Source: Phialocephala subalpina | Lineage: Eukaryota > Ascomycota > Leotiomycetes > Helotiales > Mollisiaceae | Assembly: GCA_900073065.1 (NCBI GenBank) | Contig: FJOG01000007.1 | Coordinates: 1,321,031 to 1,385,030, forward strand | Direction of reading: 5' to 3' | Length of the DNA stretch: 64,000 bases | Part shown: in pieces, positions 1 through 11,512 of the stretch | Layout of the letters: every line of letters begins with the position of its first letter | Numbering within the stretch: position 1 is the first letter of the stretch | Notes under the pieces: model-generated | What the model saw: only the letters and a program-made list of their open reading frames with translations | What the model was told of the DNA's origin: nothing | The model's database searches: none | Translations under genes and position numbers: made by a program

Positions 1-2588
1 GGGATGGGTAGGATGAGATAGGTCACGAGGTGGTCATGGTCAAGGTACGGTCAAAATGCTCCGGGTGGGGTTTGGAAGTTTGGAAGGTTGGAAGGTGAAC
101 CCGGAGCGGATGATGTACCTTGAGGTTCAGGGCGGTTCGAATCGGATGGCGCACCTTGCTTGGTCCGTGGTTGATGCTGGGGTTTGATGCGAAACAAATT
201 TCAAGAGAGGTGTTTGAGGATGGTCACGTGGATAGGAGGTGGATGTGGCGGCACTGCTGGGTTCCCGGATTCCGAAGGAGAGAGTTGTTCCTTCATTTTC
301 GTCACGCTGTAGTCTCTGTCTCGAGTTCTTGGGTTTTGTGTCATGATTGCTTTAGTTAGCGGTTTTGGTCTAGAGAGGATATAAGCACCTTCCTCACCTC
401 AAGTGAGGAGCGAGCAACTCAATAGAGACGCCATGCGTGACTGAAGATGCCACGTTGCTTCGTAAAGTGTAGTAGATAAAAGCCTCGTTCGTCTGGACCT
501 AAAGCTCGAGCTGTCATTTGAATAGAATGAAAGCTTCGAGTCTCCTTTCAGGTTCGGGGCTGATAAGTGCTAAAGTGCCGTTCCAAATGCAATGATTAGC
601 GGTGACTTGGGATTTGAAAGGAATTTGCTCCTCTGTTTGTGGAGAGAGAATTGGGATCCTATGCTTGGATATATAGATGATGCTGGTTGAGATGAAAAAG
701 GACGGGTACGTCGGAATTGAAGCATGCTTGCTGTGGGCTGTGTTTTTTTTTCATCTCCTCGAGTCCTACAAAACTACCTGTGTCAACAAGTTTCATGACC
801 AATTTGGATGTGGGGTGTGGAATTTCGGTCACAGGTTGTAAATTTATAGGAAATAGGCGGGGCGGCGCAGATTGTGATTGAATTAGATGGGCTGAGGAGG
901 GGTGGAGGGGTGGAGACGTGAATGACGGAACGGCGTTTCTATGAAGGTGGTTTAGGGGGATGTTACTTCAAATGATTTACGTTCAAGAGAAAGTACGTCT
1001 CTCCTCTTTTGTAGCTGCCTACCTGAGCCAAGTTCGGGAAAACGAACGAACAATGATTCTTACCGAAAGCAGGTCCAATTCTAATAGACGGACTTGAGTT
1101 CAAGAGACGGGCAGTGAGTCTATATTCAGTCTCCTCACATCTGACTTTTAATCCTTCATTTCTCATCTCTGGGGTAATAAATGCCTCCTCTCAGGCTAAT
1201 GGTTTTGAGAATCACAAGCACTCGACTCAAGTTACCAAACAAGATGGGGATAAGGGTCCGGCGCTGTGCCCATCATGGTCCTTGCTTGAAGTGAGTTCAC
1301 TAGAGGTATTTTGTCGAGATCTCTTTGAATGCAGGTGGTTGCACAAACCTGGGTACCTTCTGTTCAAATCTTGTCTTAATTTTTGCTGTCAAATGTAGTT
1401 CTGTTATCATATATCTGCCTACGGCGGATCCCAACAGCACGGTTATGGAATTCATGACTGCGGCTGTTTCATTCATTGCGGATGTCTGCTGGAATATGGC
1501 TTGAGGCTTGTTCTATCTCTTTCAAGATGTGAAGCAATATTCTCTATTTGGTACAAAGCAAAATCTAACGTTTGTTTGAGGTGCAGAGGTGGAGTGGAGG
1601 CGTAATTTATACCCTACTGTTCAAGATCTGGTGACCAAGGTGAAGGTACATTCTATTCTTTAGTGTTCAAAAGGCTATTCCACTTGCTTTTCGATTTCAG
1701 TCGAGGTGACTCTCCTTTCGAGTTGAAGTGGGGCATCAGGAGTTTCTACCAGGGTATATAAAGCTCTTTCCGAGTCTTAAAGCAAACGCAGACAGAGAGC
1801 AGGTACAAAAGACGGATCACGATCCTCGGTCGAGCTTCAGTTGTTGGATACGTCCTACGTGCATCATTTCTCTTTCGACGTGTTGGGCCTTTTTATCGAC
1901 CTGCGCTCGTAATTGCAAATAGTTGAGGTATTACTTTCTCACTATTTGTTCCGGCCCGACCAAGATTGAAAGTGGGTTGGACAGCGGAAGAGATCTTGAC
2001 GACAACAACCCCGATCTTGGCCCTTCTTCAGGCTTCATCTATAGTCCTGTTTGTTTCTTACGTACGTGAAACGTGCAACTGGCAGAACTATCTCGAGGAT
2101 TGCTTCCTCGATTGCGACTTTGCCTTGGCACGGAGTGTAATTGGTGAGTAGGTCTTGTTGCTCTCTTTCGATATTGAGACTGGAGTTTGCAAGCTGTCTA
2201 TATCGGGACTCATCTCTAGTCAGACACGGAAAGGGAAGGAACGACGACCCCGATTTTCGTTTCTTTGGTCTATGGACTGAAGTACAATGTCCGCAAGATT
2301 CACCGTGCCTCTGTATCTTAGCGTGACAGTAATTTCTATGCTCATCACATGAAAACACAATACTTGTTACTTTATTATTCACACAAAGCGCAATGAAAGT
2401 ACTCAGAACGGAAGGAGTGCAATAAAGTGAAAGGAGTCACGTGTTGACTCCTATTTGAACTCTTCCTAGCCGAGTGCTGCCAACTAGTAACCAAGTCTTG
2501 GCTCTCACTAAACATACCAAGCCTATCTTGAGACCAAGCCTTGAATATGGCAATGGGACTCTTGTCATATCACACTCCCAGAAAGCAT
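1..2588. other. No supported gene, 2.6 kb
   Basis: I see no convincing coding region here. Open frames are short, lack recognisable motifs and mostly begin at non-ATG codons. One minus-strand frame starts with an ATG at 344 and runs 47 codons towards the left edge with a proline-rich tail; it could be the first exon of a gene lying outside the window, but nothing confirms that. The right part is the 3' flank of the amidohydrolase gene. Confidence 0.5.
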
Positions 2589-4004
2589 TCATGCTCCTTT
2601 CTCTCGATCAACCGTTACCTCCGGCATCGAAGCCACCAAATCATGAAATAACGCATCCATATCTACCCTGGCCTGTTCCTGGTCAACACCCAACACCTTC
2701 TTGCCCTCCACCACAATCCTCCCATCAACGATCACTGTGTCCACAGCCGAGCCGTTACAACCAAACACCAGATGACTCTCCAGCATGCGTCTCCTTTGCT
2801 CGGGCTCTTTGTGAAGCGGGGTAAACATCATATCCTTCTTCAAATCCAGTAATATCACGTCTGCCTTCTTCCCCACCACCAACATACCAGCATCGATACC
2901 TAGAGCCTTCGCACCATGACTCGTGCCCATCCTCAAGATCTGACTTGGGTGTCCTAAAGATGCATCTTCTAGCGTAGCACGCTGCATGTAGGAAGTGATT
3001 TTCATCGTCTCAAACATATCGACCGAATTATGACACTCGCAAGCATCAACTCCCAACCCGATATTGATACCCGCCTTAACCATATCCTGAACCCTAGCAA
3101 CTCCATTCCCGAGTTTCGCATTCGAGCCGGCGTTATGAGAGACCGACGTGCCTGTCTCCGCCAACAACTTGATCTCATTATCAGATAGATGCACACAATG
3201 AGCAGCCACACAATCTGGACCTAGAATACCGGCTTCGTACGCCATATCTACAGGCCGTTTTCTAAACCGCTTGATGGAGTTCTCTATCTCGGTTCTGCTT
3301 TCACAGAGGTGAATATGAACGCCTGTTCCAAGCTCTTTTTTCATTTTTCCAATCTCGGCGAGTAAAGGAGCGTCAGAGAGAGGTAGCCATTCCAACCCGA
3401 GCCAGACTTTAATGCGTCCGTTTCCGAGATTGTTATTCCGGTGATAGGCTTGCACGTTGTCAGCGACGGAGTCGAGGTTGTGTTCTGGGAGGGCGATGTC
3501 GTTGCTGATTACGGCGCGGATACCGGTTTGTAGTGCGGCGCTTGCGAGCGAGTCGAGATGACGATACATGTCGTTGACTGTTGTTGTTCCGGATTTGAGG
3601 GCTGTGATGTAGGAGTGTAGGGCTGCGGTGCGGCAGGTCTCTGGTGTGAGAGCACGGATTGAAGGATACCAGATTCGGTCTAGGTATTCCCAGAGGGGGA
3701 GATCGTCTCCATACCCCTTCAATTGTGTCAGTCTCATCCCAGAAAGGAGATTTTGCTTGACTGGAGCTCAGACCTTTGCGACTGAAGTGTGGAAGTGCAA
3801 ATCCACCAGACCCGGCATCACGACCTTGTCCGTACCATCGATGATTCTTGTCTCTCCCCCATACTCGCTCAGGATTGCATCTGGCGACCACGTTCCGATG
3901 CTGAAGATCCTATCGTCCCTGATCTCAATGACGCCTGGATAGAAGAAGGTATCGTGATTGTCAAGTGTTAGAATGCTCGTATTTTGGATGATAATTCGGG
4001 TCAT
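2589..4004 (-). CDS. Amidohydrolase (SAH/chlorohydrolase-type deaminase family)
   Basis: Metal-dependent hydrolase of the ATZ/TRZ, cytosine-deaminase and S-adenosylhomocysteine-deaminase branch of the amidohydrolase superfamily, predicted cytosolic. Two exons: 4004-3774 and 3716-2589, with a 57-nt GT-AG intron (3717-3773) whose removal joins HFHTSVAK to GYGDDLPLWEYLDRIW exactly as family alignments expect. The product is 452 aa, normal for the family. Visible metal and active-site motifs are the N-terminal HxH (H70, H72 in LHFH), HIHLCES, HCVHLSD, a conserved SHNAGSN and the late aspartate in GVDACECHN. The start at 4004 is the first ATG before the usual beta-strand IIIQNTSILTLD. The substrate cannot be told from sequence; deamination of a purine- or triazine-like ring is typical of relatives. 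Intact. Confidence 0.9.
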
Positions 4005-4287
4005 TTTGATCGCCAAGGAACGCCAAAGACAGGCTGAAGGCGATGTTGTGATCGGAGATGCATAGATGTGTAAGATTTGATAATTAGACTCGATTTCATT
4101 GCAGGTGCAAGGTCCGCTGCGCTCCTTCCAAAAGTGGGATGAAAACACGTCCTTGCCGCGTCGTGCCGGCCGCTTCCCGACTCCCATATCGAAACACTAT
4201 TGCTAGTCTCTGATCATTCCTTGACTGGAGGCAGCAATAGACATTGCTAGTAGATCTCGAATTCCATCTCGTATTTCGTAATATTGC

Positions 4288-5034
4288 TCAAATAAGGTGC
4301 ACAACCACTCCGCGGTTACGCAAGGCAGTGAACACTTCCGGGTTGCCAATCGCCGCCATACTAAACTCAAATCGACATTTCGAAACGACGTTGATCCAAA
4401 CAGTCTCCAGACGTGGAAAAATCGCCAATAGCTCCGCCAAAGATCGTATCGTGGCGCCTTGATCTGCTGCGCAGAGCCGCGCCTGCCTGGCAGTGGCGTC
4501 TGGGTCCCAGAATGATCGCAACAAAGATTGAAAAAGGGTTGCAAAAGTACTGTAACAGCTCCATTCTCGAACTTGTTGTTGACCGGGCAGATGTTTACAA
4601 ATCGGCATCCAGCCAATCGACACTTCCTTCGTATGATCACGAATCCACGCTTTGTCCGCCTGCTGGATAAACGAGTTGATGGAAACTTCGTTTATCTGCA
4701 GGCGAAATTCTCGAAGCCTGATGGGCGGGAGCTTTATCAAGTGGTACGTTTCCATGTATATCTGACGACTTGTCAATCGCAGGGCAAGAAATCCGGTCTG
4801 GCCCACTCGAACTCTTCGCGAGCAGCCATCAAAGGTGACATCTCGAACACGGTTGCATGAATGTTCCCCGTGATCGCCTGATGCGACAATATCTCTCATC
4901 TGTAAGTTGTTGTGTGCGCAAAGTTCTCGAGGTCGATATTGGAAGGGTGCTTCGCGGATCGCAAAGGAGCAGTCGAAGATGAGGAGTCTGATTTCTCCAG
5001 GCAGTTCTAGAAGGGGAAATGTAGCAGAGGTCAT
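4288..5034 (-). CDS. F-box-like fungal hypothetical protein
   Basis: Single-exon 248-aa protein beginning MTSATFPLLELPGEIR. The N-terminal LELPGEIRLLIFDCSF matches the opening of the F-box-like / 2EXR-type fungal modules, in which Leu-Pro-x-Glu-Ile-Arg starts the first helix. A later segment, FLALRLTSRQIYMETYHLI, resembles the second conserved stretch of the same families (LRxTCRQIYxET). No leucine-rich repeats are obvious. Proteins of this type are very abundant in ascomycetes and their partners are mostly unknown; a substrate-adaptor role is only a family-level suggestion. It is read in the same direction as the amidohydrolase, 283 bp upstream of that start codon. Confidence 0.65.
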   Translation of the reverse strand: MTSATFPLLELPGEIRLLIFDCSFAIREAPFQYRPRELCAHNNLQMRDIVASGDHGEHSCNRVRDVTFDGCSRRVRVGQTGFLALRLTSRQIYMETYHLIKLPPIRLREFRLQINEVSINSFIQQADKAWIRDHTKEVSIGWMPICKHLPGQQQVREWSCYSTFATLFQSLLRSFWDPDATARQARLCAADQGATIRSLAELLAIFPRLETVWINVVSKCRFEFSMAAIGNPEVFTALRNRGVVVHLI

Positions 5035-6271
5035 GATTGGAATTACTGAATAACGAGGAATCCAAATTGTTCAAGACAAAGGGATGCGCTGTGCTTTAGT
5101 ACTAGGTTGATTGAAGGCTGCGTTGTCAAGGCTCTGTCGGAAAGCCTCGCCACTCACTAAGGTTAAAACGAGAGAAAAACCCAAAATGGTCACCGTGGAC
5201 TTTGCACTCCGCATATGTGTGGCCGCGAAATGCAATTGCAAAGCCAAGCAAAAATTGCGAGCGAATGTGAATGATTTGGGAAGAAGAAACATCGTGTAAA
5301 GAGAAGGCAAGGCTAGACCTGAGGGAAGGAGTGCGTTACGTTATTAAGCAACCGGGACGCTAGCCATCCATGCTCCTTCCAAACGCCAAAGCCTCGAACC
5401 ACGACGTTCTTTCTTCCACTTCGACTTCTCAGCGCACCTTCCCTCTAATTCATGACTAAGCTGAGCAATCAACATAGAGGAGCAAGTGCGATGGGGTGAA
5501 GAGGGAACACCTCGAAATGGCTAGCAGCTTCACGATTGACGTGAACTCACGACGCGTGCTGAAACACAGGAACGCGACGGATGCCAAGTGGATGATCTGC
5601 GAGCTGCCTTGGAAAGCCACGCTTGATTCCTCGTTTTCTGCAATCTTGAAGTCGTTGTTTGAATGCTGTCTTTGCTTGATGAGTCGGAAGTCGCGTCCCA
5701 TCTTTATGAAGTGCATGGTGGTGTGGACATGTGCTGACGAGGTGCTTCTTCGATAGTTGTTATACTGGCACACCTCGCTAGGAGCTGTAGTCGGTTTAGT
5801 CGCACCCGCTCTCGAGCATCACCACTATCACCTGATTCAATCGCCGACCATCACAGAACTTACTCGGCGAGGAAGATTATTGGCAGAGGAAGTCATACCA
5901 TCCTCTTGGAGATGCTGCGGATGGCTTTGATTTGTTTCGCTTCGATCATGATACTGCCAGGCAAGTCCCTTTGGCCAGTTTCACGGTCGCCGACGTTGAG
6001 AATTGAAATGAGAGATCCAGACTTCAGTGTTTGTCATCGAAGTTGCCTGAGCTTTTGATATCATATGGTTCTCATGGTATGCTCGAAACATATAAGCCCT
6101 CCTCATTCAGTTGTTCTCTGTTTTGCCAAATCATCAACTTGCTTGTAATTCATGACCTCAAGTCTTGACGAGCTTTCGTTACAAACATCTCACAATCAAT
6201 TATCACCCAACCCCAGAGCCGCAACTCTGGCACTTTTTAAACTCAAGATATTAAGACAGATTCTCAAGGTC
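5035..6271. other. Intergenic, no gene seen
   Basis: This is the divergent spacer between the F-box-like gene and the CoA-disulfide-reductase pseudogene. Short open frames on both strands around 5.46-5.77 kb overlap one another and show no domain. An in-frame upstream ATG at 6152 could give the pseudogene a 40-residue N-terminal extension, but the conserved domain starts just after the ATG at 6272. Confidence 0.5.
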
Positions 6272-7950
6272 ATGTCGGAACCACATCCATTGAATCTCAT
6301 TGTCGTTGGCGGCAACGCAGGCGGCATGTCATTTGCAACCCGAGCTCGTCGCCTCTCCGAAAAAGCTCAAATCACAGTCTTCGAGACCGGATCCTACGTC
6401 TCATTCGCGAACTGTGGTCTACCCTATGCTCTCTGAGGTATCATCAAAGACGACAAAGCTCTTACAATCCAAACCCCACAGAGCTTGAAAGCCAGATTTA
6501 ACGTCGACGTCCACCCTGATAGCGACGTTGTCGGTATAGATCGCGAGGCGAAGACAGTGAAAGTCAAAGTCTTCGGAGAGAATGAGTGGAAGTTATTCCA
6601 GTACGATAAGCTGGTTCTAGCTCAAGGCGCTGAGCCATTTCGTCCGCCGATTGAGGGGTTGGATTCCGAGCATGTATTCACACTGCATACGATTCCAGAC
6701 TTGAAAGAAGTCAGAGAATACATGGCAGTTCAGGAAAGAAAGTCACGGATGTAGCAATCATTGGTGGAGGATTCATCGGCATCGAAGTCGTGGACGCACT
6801 TTCATCTCCTGACACCAAGGTACACATCCTTGAATACACCCCTCACGTGTTCCCTCAGCTCGATTCAGACATCGCCCACATCATTCAAACGGAGCTCCAA
6901 AGGAACGGCGTCGTGGTCATCACCAACGCGCGGATGCAGAAGATCGAAAAGGGCTCTGTGATACTGGAGAACCACCACCCCATCCCCGCCGACGTCGTCA
7001 TCGGCGCCGTCGGAGCACGAGGTCGAACAGCACTTGCGAAGAATGCAGGCTTGGCCGTTGGAAGAACGGGTGTCGCCGTCAACGACTCCATGAAAACATC
7101 CGACCCCTCTATCTATGCAGCAGGAGATATGGTTGAGACCTATCATCGTGTAGCTCAGACACACATGAACACCGCTCTCGCTGGACCAGCAAATCGCCAA
7201 GGTAGACTCGCTGCAGACAATATCTTCGGTCGAGCAGTGAGCTACAGAGGTAATGTTGGAACATCAGCTTGTAAGGTCTTCGACTTGACAGTTGCAAGTA
7301 CGGGATTATCGGTACAGGTGTTGAAGAGAATGGGGCGGAAGGTTGAGTGGGTTACAGTACATCCTCCTGATCATGCGGGGTATTACCCCGGCGCTACACC
7401 GATCACTCTCAAGGTCGCCTTCGATCCTGATACTGGAGTCTTGCTAGGTGCACAAGCAGTTGGCAAGAATGGCGTTGATAAGAGGATCGATGTCCTGTCC
7501 ACAGCAACCCAAGGAAACATGACGATCTTCGATCTCGAACACCTAGAGCTCGCATACGCGCCACCGTACGGAAGCGCAAAAGATCCCGTTAACATGGCAG
7601 GATTCGCTGGAAGCAATGTGATGCGAGGCGATGTGGAGATCATTCATGCTGAGAATATTTCGATTATTGACTTGATTGAGAAGGAGGTTGTGGACGTGAG
7701 ATCGACGAAAGAATTCGCAAACGGTCATTTGAAAACTGCTATCAATATTCCGATTGAGCAGTTGAGGGAGAAAATGGAGGATTTGAATAAGGCAAGGGAG
7801 ATATTGGTGTATTGTCAGGTGGGGTATAGGGGGTATCTTGGGTATAGGATCTTGAAGCAAGCTGGGTTTGATGTGAAGAATTTGGATGGAGGATTTAAAC
7901 TTGTGGTTGATGGTGGATTTGAGAGTTTGCAGGATCGTTCGGCGAAGTGA
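6272..7950 (+). pseudogene. CoA-disulfide reductase with C-terminal rhodanese domain, broken
   Basis: The intact form would be an FAD/NAD(P)H pyridine-nucleotide-disulfide oxidoreductase of the CoADR-Rhd type, which reduces CoA disulfide or persulfides. The FAD Rossmann motif VVGGNAGGM lies near the start, followed by the CoADR catalytic-cysteine motif SFANCGLPYAL. The NAD-binding GGGFIGIE is in the middle, and a rhodanese domain carries its catalytic cysteine in VYCQVGYRG at the end. Two lesions break it. A TGA at 6434-6436 sits where the family has glycine (LPYAL-stop-GIIKDDKAL). A single-base frameshift at about 6734-6742 occurs just before VTDVAIIGGGF; the sequence reads cagga where cag-gga is expected. 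The rest is well conserved and intronless, so inactivation looks recent, or these are sequence errors. The architecture is best known from bacteria, suggesting horizontal transfer. Confidence 0.85.
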
Positions 7951-7953
7951 GAT

Positions 7954-8024
7954 AATAGCCGATTCCCCTCCTCTCTCCCTTCGGTCAGAGTAAAGTTAAC
8001 CCAAGAGGAGGGGAACCGGCTATT
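7954..8024. repeat. 21-bp inverted repeat after the pseudogene stop
   Basis: Arms 7954-7974 and 8004-8024 are complementary at 20 of 21 positions (aatagccgattcccctcctc against its complement), with a 29-nt spacer. The hairpin begins four bases after the stop codon of the CoA-disulfide-reductase pseudogene. It may be a 3'-UTR stem-loop or a tiny inverted-repeat element; no target duplication is evident. Confidence 0.75.
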
Positions 8025-8520
8025 GCAGTCTATTGGATGATGTCAAATTTCAGCTTCAAAGCACGACTTGTTCCTAACATGTGACCTCTCTGCATTAACC
8101 GATTTCGAGTGCCAAGAAGTCGTAAGCGAGCCGCAGTCGATGGGATAGATGGTTTGGGTATACCTTGGGAGTGCGAGATAGATGGCATGCGTGTAGTAAT
8201 CATAATAAGGCAATGGATAGATAGTTTTTGAATTTTTGTCTCTTTCCCTGCGCTCTTTTATCAGACTCCTTCAATCAGACTAACTTATTAATGCTGCGTT
8301 TTGCATGACGGAGCTCATTGGAGGGTTTACTGCATTGTGGCGTGCTGTGCATAGTGGCAGCGGCAAGCTCGACCTAAATGTTTTGCAAGTTGTGTATAGC
8401 CTCAGGAGTGGGGTAATTTCCTCTTATCTCTACCGCTCAAGCTCATTTTAAGCATAGACTCATTCCATATTTTAGGTTCGGGCAGAGCCCCCTGCGAGTT
8501 GCATCACACTCTGAGTGAAG
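8025..8520. other. Intergenic, no gene seen
   Basis: Spacer between the CoA-disulfide-reductase and HET pseudogenes. No open frame with recognisable content and no RNA gene was seen. Confidence 0.5.
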
Positions 8521-10470
8521 ATGGGTCACCCTCTTGCCCGCTACAAGTACGAAAAGCTGCACAATGCCTCGCGGATACGCACTCTCACTATCCAGGGCAT
8601 CTCACACGGCATCATCCCCTGCACCCTTCGGCAGATCAGCTTTTCGGAAGGTGGCTACCAAGCCCTCTCCTACGTCTGGGGCAGCGACAAGACGCCATTC
8701 CATGCATTAGTACTGGACACGGATGGTACAGAGCTAGGCCTCATTCCATTTACCAAGAACCTGAACGATTCGCTGCGGGATCTATGGCATGCCGAGGAGT
8801 TGACAAGCAAGATATTTTGGATTGATCAGATATGTATTGATCAGCAAGGCGAGGAGAAGAGCCAGCAGGTCGCTCTCATGGGGCAGATTTACAGACACGC
8901 CTCGAGTGTGATAACCTATGGTGGATCAGCATCTGCAGATAAGGAAGAATAGCAAAGAGGTGTGGAGTTGTTGAAGTGGCTGAACAATTACTTCTCCCCA
9001 AATTACAACAAATTGTCCCAGAATAATTCGGGCATCGTGGATGCGATTTGGAACCTCTCTGAACTTCTGGTATCGAAGCTACCAGGCGACCTGGCTCAAG
9101 AAGATGCAGTCAGCGAGGAAATATGGCAGTGGCTAATCGCTGTGTGCTTTGGAGAGTGGACGACACGACTCTGCATCGTACAGGAGCAATTACTAAACAC
9201 AGAGAACTTCATGCTCAGAGGGCCTGGATTACTGTCCTGGGAGGCCGTAGCGGCCACCCCTGCACTTTTCTACCTCAATTTGCTTCCTAGTAAGCCGTTC
9301 TACGAGTTCTGGAAGAAGAATGATAGGATAGCGGGAACCAGCCCGTGGGATAATGCGCGTCCTCTCTTCTCCATTTGGAGCTTATATCGTTCTGCAAAAG
9401 TTACGCCGGGGTCTTATACGCCATTCACCAAGACGCTGCTTAAATAACATGCCGCGCTTTGATCCTCGAGATCGCATTTTTGCTCTGCTGGCCATATCCT
9501 CGGATGCCATCAAGCCGGGGTTGAAGCCCAATTATTCTGAGTCTAAGCCAGGTCTCTTTGAACGCGTCTATGGCCCTTTTTGAAATCCAGTACGGATCTA
9601 GACCCTCTCACTTTCGCATTACGAATGGACAATCTATCAGACTACATTCATCCCTCCTGGGCCATCAACATCCCCCGACCCTCACATTTCCGCGTCTTCA
9701 GTCTACCCTACGATACGTTCACACCTCATCCCCGCCAATCCCTTTCCACAACCCCTCGCTTCCACTCCGATGGGAACAAGACCGTGCTCACTCTGAGAGG
9801 GAGGATAATCGACCACATCACCTTCGCAACGGGTCCCTTATTCAAAAGCGGCGCTTTCATCCTCGCTATCGAAGACGCAGAGTTTACCAACTCCACCAAA
9901 GAGCTTGCTTTAACCCTTCACGCAGTCCTCTTGTCCATCGGCATCACGCTCTAGAACGCTGCCGCACTCTGTCCTGCCCTTACCCCAATCCCTGGCTGGA
10001 AACCTAAACCTCTACCGGAGAGAGACGATCTCTCCGCTATCACTGATGTAGGAGGGCAAATAACGCAAACGGAGACACATACGTACGCGTATAACCTGTG
10101 GTGCTTTTTCCGCTATTTAGCGAATGATATCGCTGGAGATTGTGAACGCGACGGAATCGAAGACGAGACGGCTGCGTCATCGTGTTTGGTTATTCTTGCT
10201 CTTGCTCCGATACTCCTTGGATCGAAAGCTCGGGGTAGGACTAGAGAAGAAGTGGGGCTAAAGGATGAGATACTAAGAGAAGAGGAAGGGAAACAAGAAG
10301 AAGATAGAAAAGAGAAAGAAGGAGAAGACCCAAAAGAGGAGCCAGAAGTAACGGAAGCAGAAATGCTAGGTATAAATGGATTCAACATAGAAGATGACGA
10401 ATTAAACGAGTACGATTTCAACACGGCGACCCACGTCTGGGATAACATGTACTGGCAAGGCCGCTGCTTT

Positions 10471-10478
10471 TGCACAAT
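10471..10478. repeat. Left 8-bp target-site duplication of the hAT-type element
   Basis: The octamer tgcacaat directly precedes the element end cagtgtgagaaa and is repeated at 11110-11117. Confidence 0.85.
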
Positions 10479-11109
10479 CAGTGTGAGAAATTGAGTAGTA
10501 CTCAATAGCAAACTAAGTGCTACTCAACTCAACTCAACCAAAATCTTATGCTACTCTACTCAACTCAATAGCTAATGAGTAGTATTAAGTAGACTATTGA
10601 GTAGAATCACGTGGTTTTAAACTATAATGCCTAATTAGCTAAAAAGAGAAAAAACTATAATATCACGGAGCTAAGGCTCAAGGGTTAAGGTTAAAGAGGT
10701 CCTATTAAAACAATTCTAAGCTGGAGAGCTTAAAAGAGCTAAATCCGAGGCTATATACACTGTGAATAGTCACGTGGTGCGGCAAGTGTTCGACTAGCGC
10801 TATAATAAGTAAAAAGGGAAAAAGATCCTAAGAATTTGTTTCATATTAAAGAAAAGTAGTTTTTGTTATTTGCTTTAATTTAAACTACAAATTACATTGA
10901 GTTTTAATATTTAGATTAAAAGTTTTATTTTCTTATTAAGAATGTTTTATTCTACATAATTTTATATATGACGTTTACGTGTTTACTTAATAGTATTGAG
11001 TAGTTACTCACTACTCAATTTAATAGCTTAGTCATAGCACTACTACTCATACTCAACTCAATACTACTCAATAACTACTTAAGTAGTTAAGTATTTTTTT
11101 CTTACACTG
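10479..11109. mobile_element. Non-autonomous hAT-type (MITE-like) element, 631 bp
   Basis: The element starts CAGTGTGAGAAA and ends with the inverse, TTTCTTACACTG, giving imperfect 12-bp terminal inverted repeats (11 of 12). It is bounded by identical 8-bp direct repeats, tgcacaat. Eight-base target duplications with CA-starting termini are diagnostic of the hAT superfamily. Both subterminal zones are packed with short TTGAGTAG / CTACTCAA words in either orientation, the pattern expected of transposase-binding subterminal repeats. The interior is very AT-rich with no open frame, so it would depend on a transposase encoded elsewhere. It lies in the coding sequence of the HET gene; removing it with one octamer restores the host reading across the insertion site. 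Confidence 0.85.
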
Positions 11110-11117
11110 TGCACAAT
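11110..11117. repeat. Right 8-bp target-site duplication of the hAT-type element
   Basis: Second copy of tgcacaat, immediately after the element end. The host HET reading resumes behind it (C-T-I-A-Q) for about ten bases before the N gap. Confidence 0.85.
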
Positions 11118-11128
11118 AGCCCAAATAC

Positions 11129-11512
11129 NNNNNNNNNNNNNNNNNNNNNNNNNNNNNNNNNNNNNNNNNNNNNNNNNNNNNNNNNNNNNNNNNNNNNNNN
11201 NNNNNNNNNNNNNNNNNNNNNNNNNNNNNNNNNNNNNNNNNNNNNNNNNNNNNNNNNNNNNNNNNNNNNNNNNNNNNNNNNNNNNNNNNNNNNNNNNNNN
11301 NNNNNNNNNNNNNNNNNNNNNNNNNNNNNNNNNNNNNNNNNNNNNNNNNNNNNNNNNNNNNNNNNNNNNNNNNNNNNNNNNNNNNNNNNNNNNNNNNNNN
11401 NNNNNNNNNNNNNNNNNNNNNNNNNNNNNNNNNNNNNNNNNNNNNNNNNNNNNNNNNNNNNNNNNNNNNNNNNNNNNNNNNNNNNNNNNNNNNNNNNNNN
11501 NNNNNNNNNNNN
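11129..11512. other. Assembly gap (384 N)
   Basis: Run of undetermined bases. HET proteins usually have only some 10-20 residues between the motifs on either side, so the true sequence is either much shorter than 384 bp or contains another insertion or an intron. Confidence 0.99.

Noticed and set aside
2035..2382. 115-residue minus-strand frame
   Set aside because: No recognisable motif and competing frames of similar length on the other strand.
6434..6436. TGA in the CoADR-Rhd gene as a selenocysteine or read-through codon
   Set aside because: The family has glycine here and a downstream frameshift also breaks the gene; no reason to assume recoding.
10186..10494. Acidic 102-residue frame as a separate gene
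   Set aside because: It is in frame with the preceding HET segment beyond a TAG stop and ends at the transposon, so it is part of the HET pseudogene.
10495..11100. tactcaactcaa tracts as a CRISPR-like or satellite array
   Set aside because: Spacing is irregular and in both orientations; they fit subterminal repeats of the hAT-type element.
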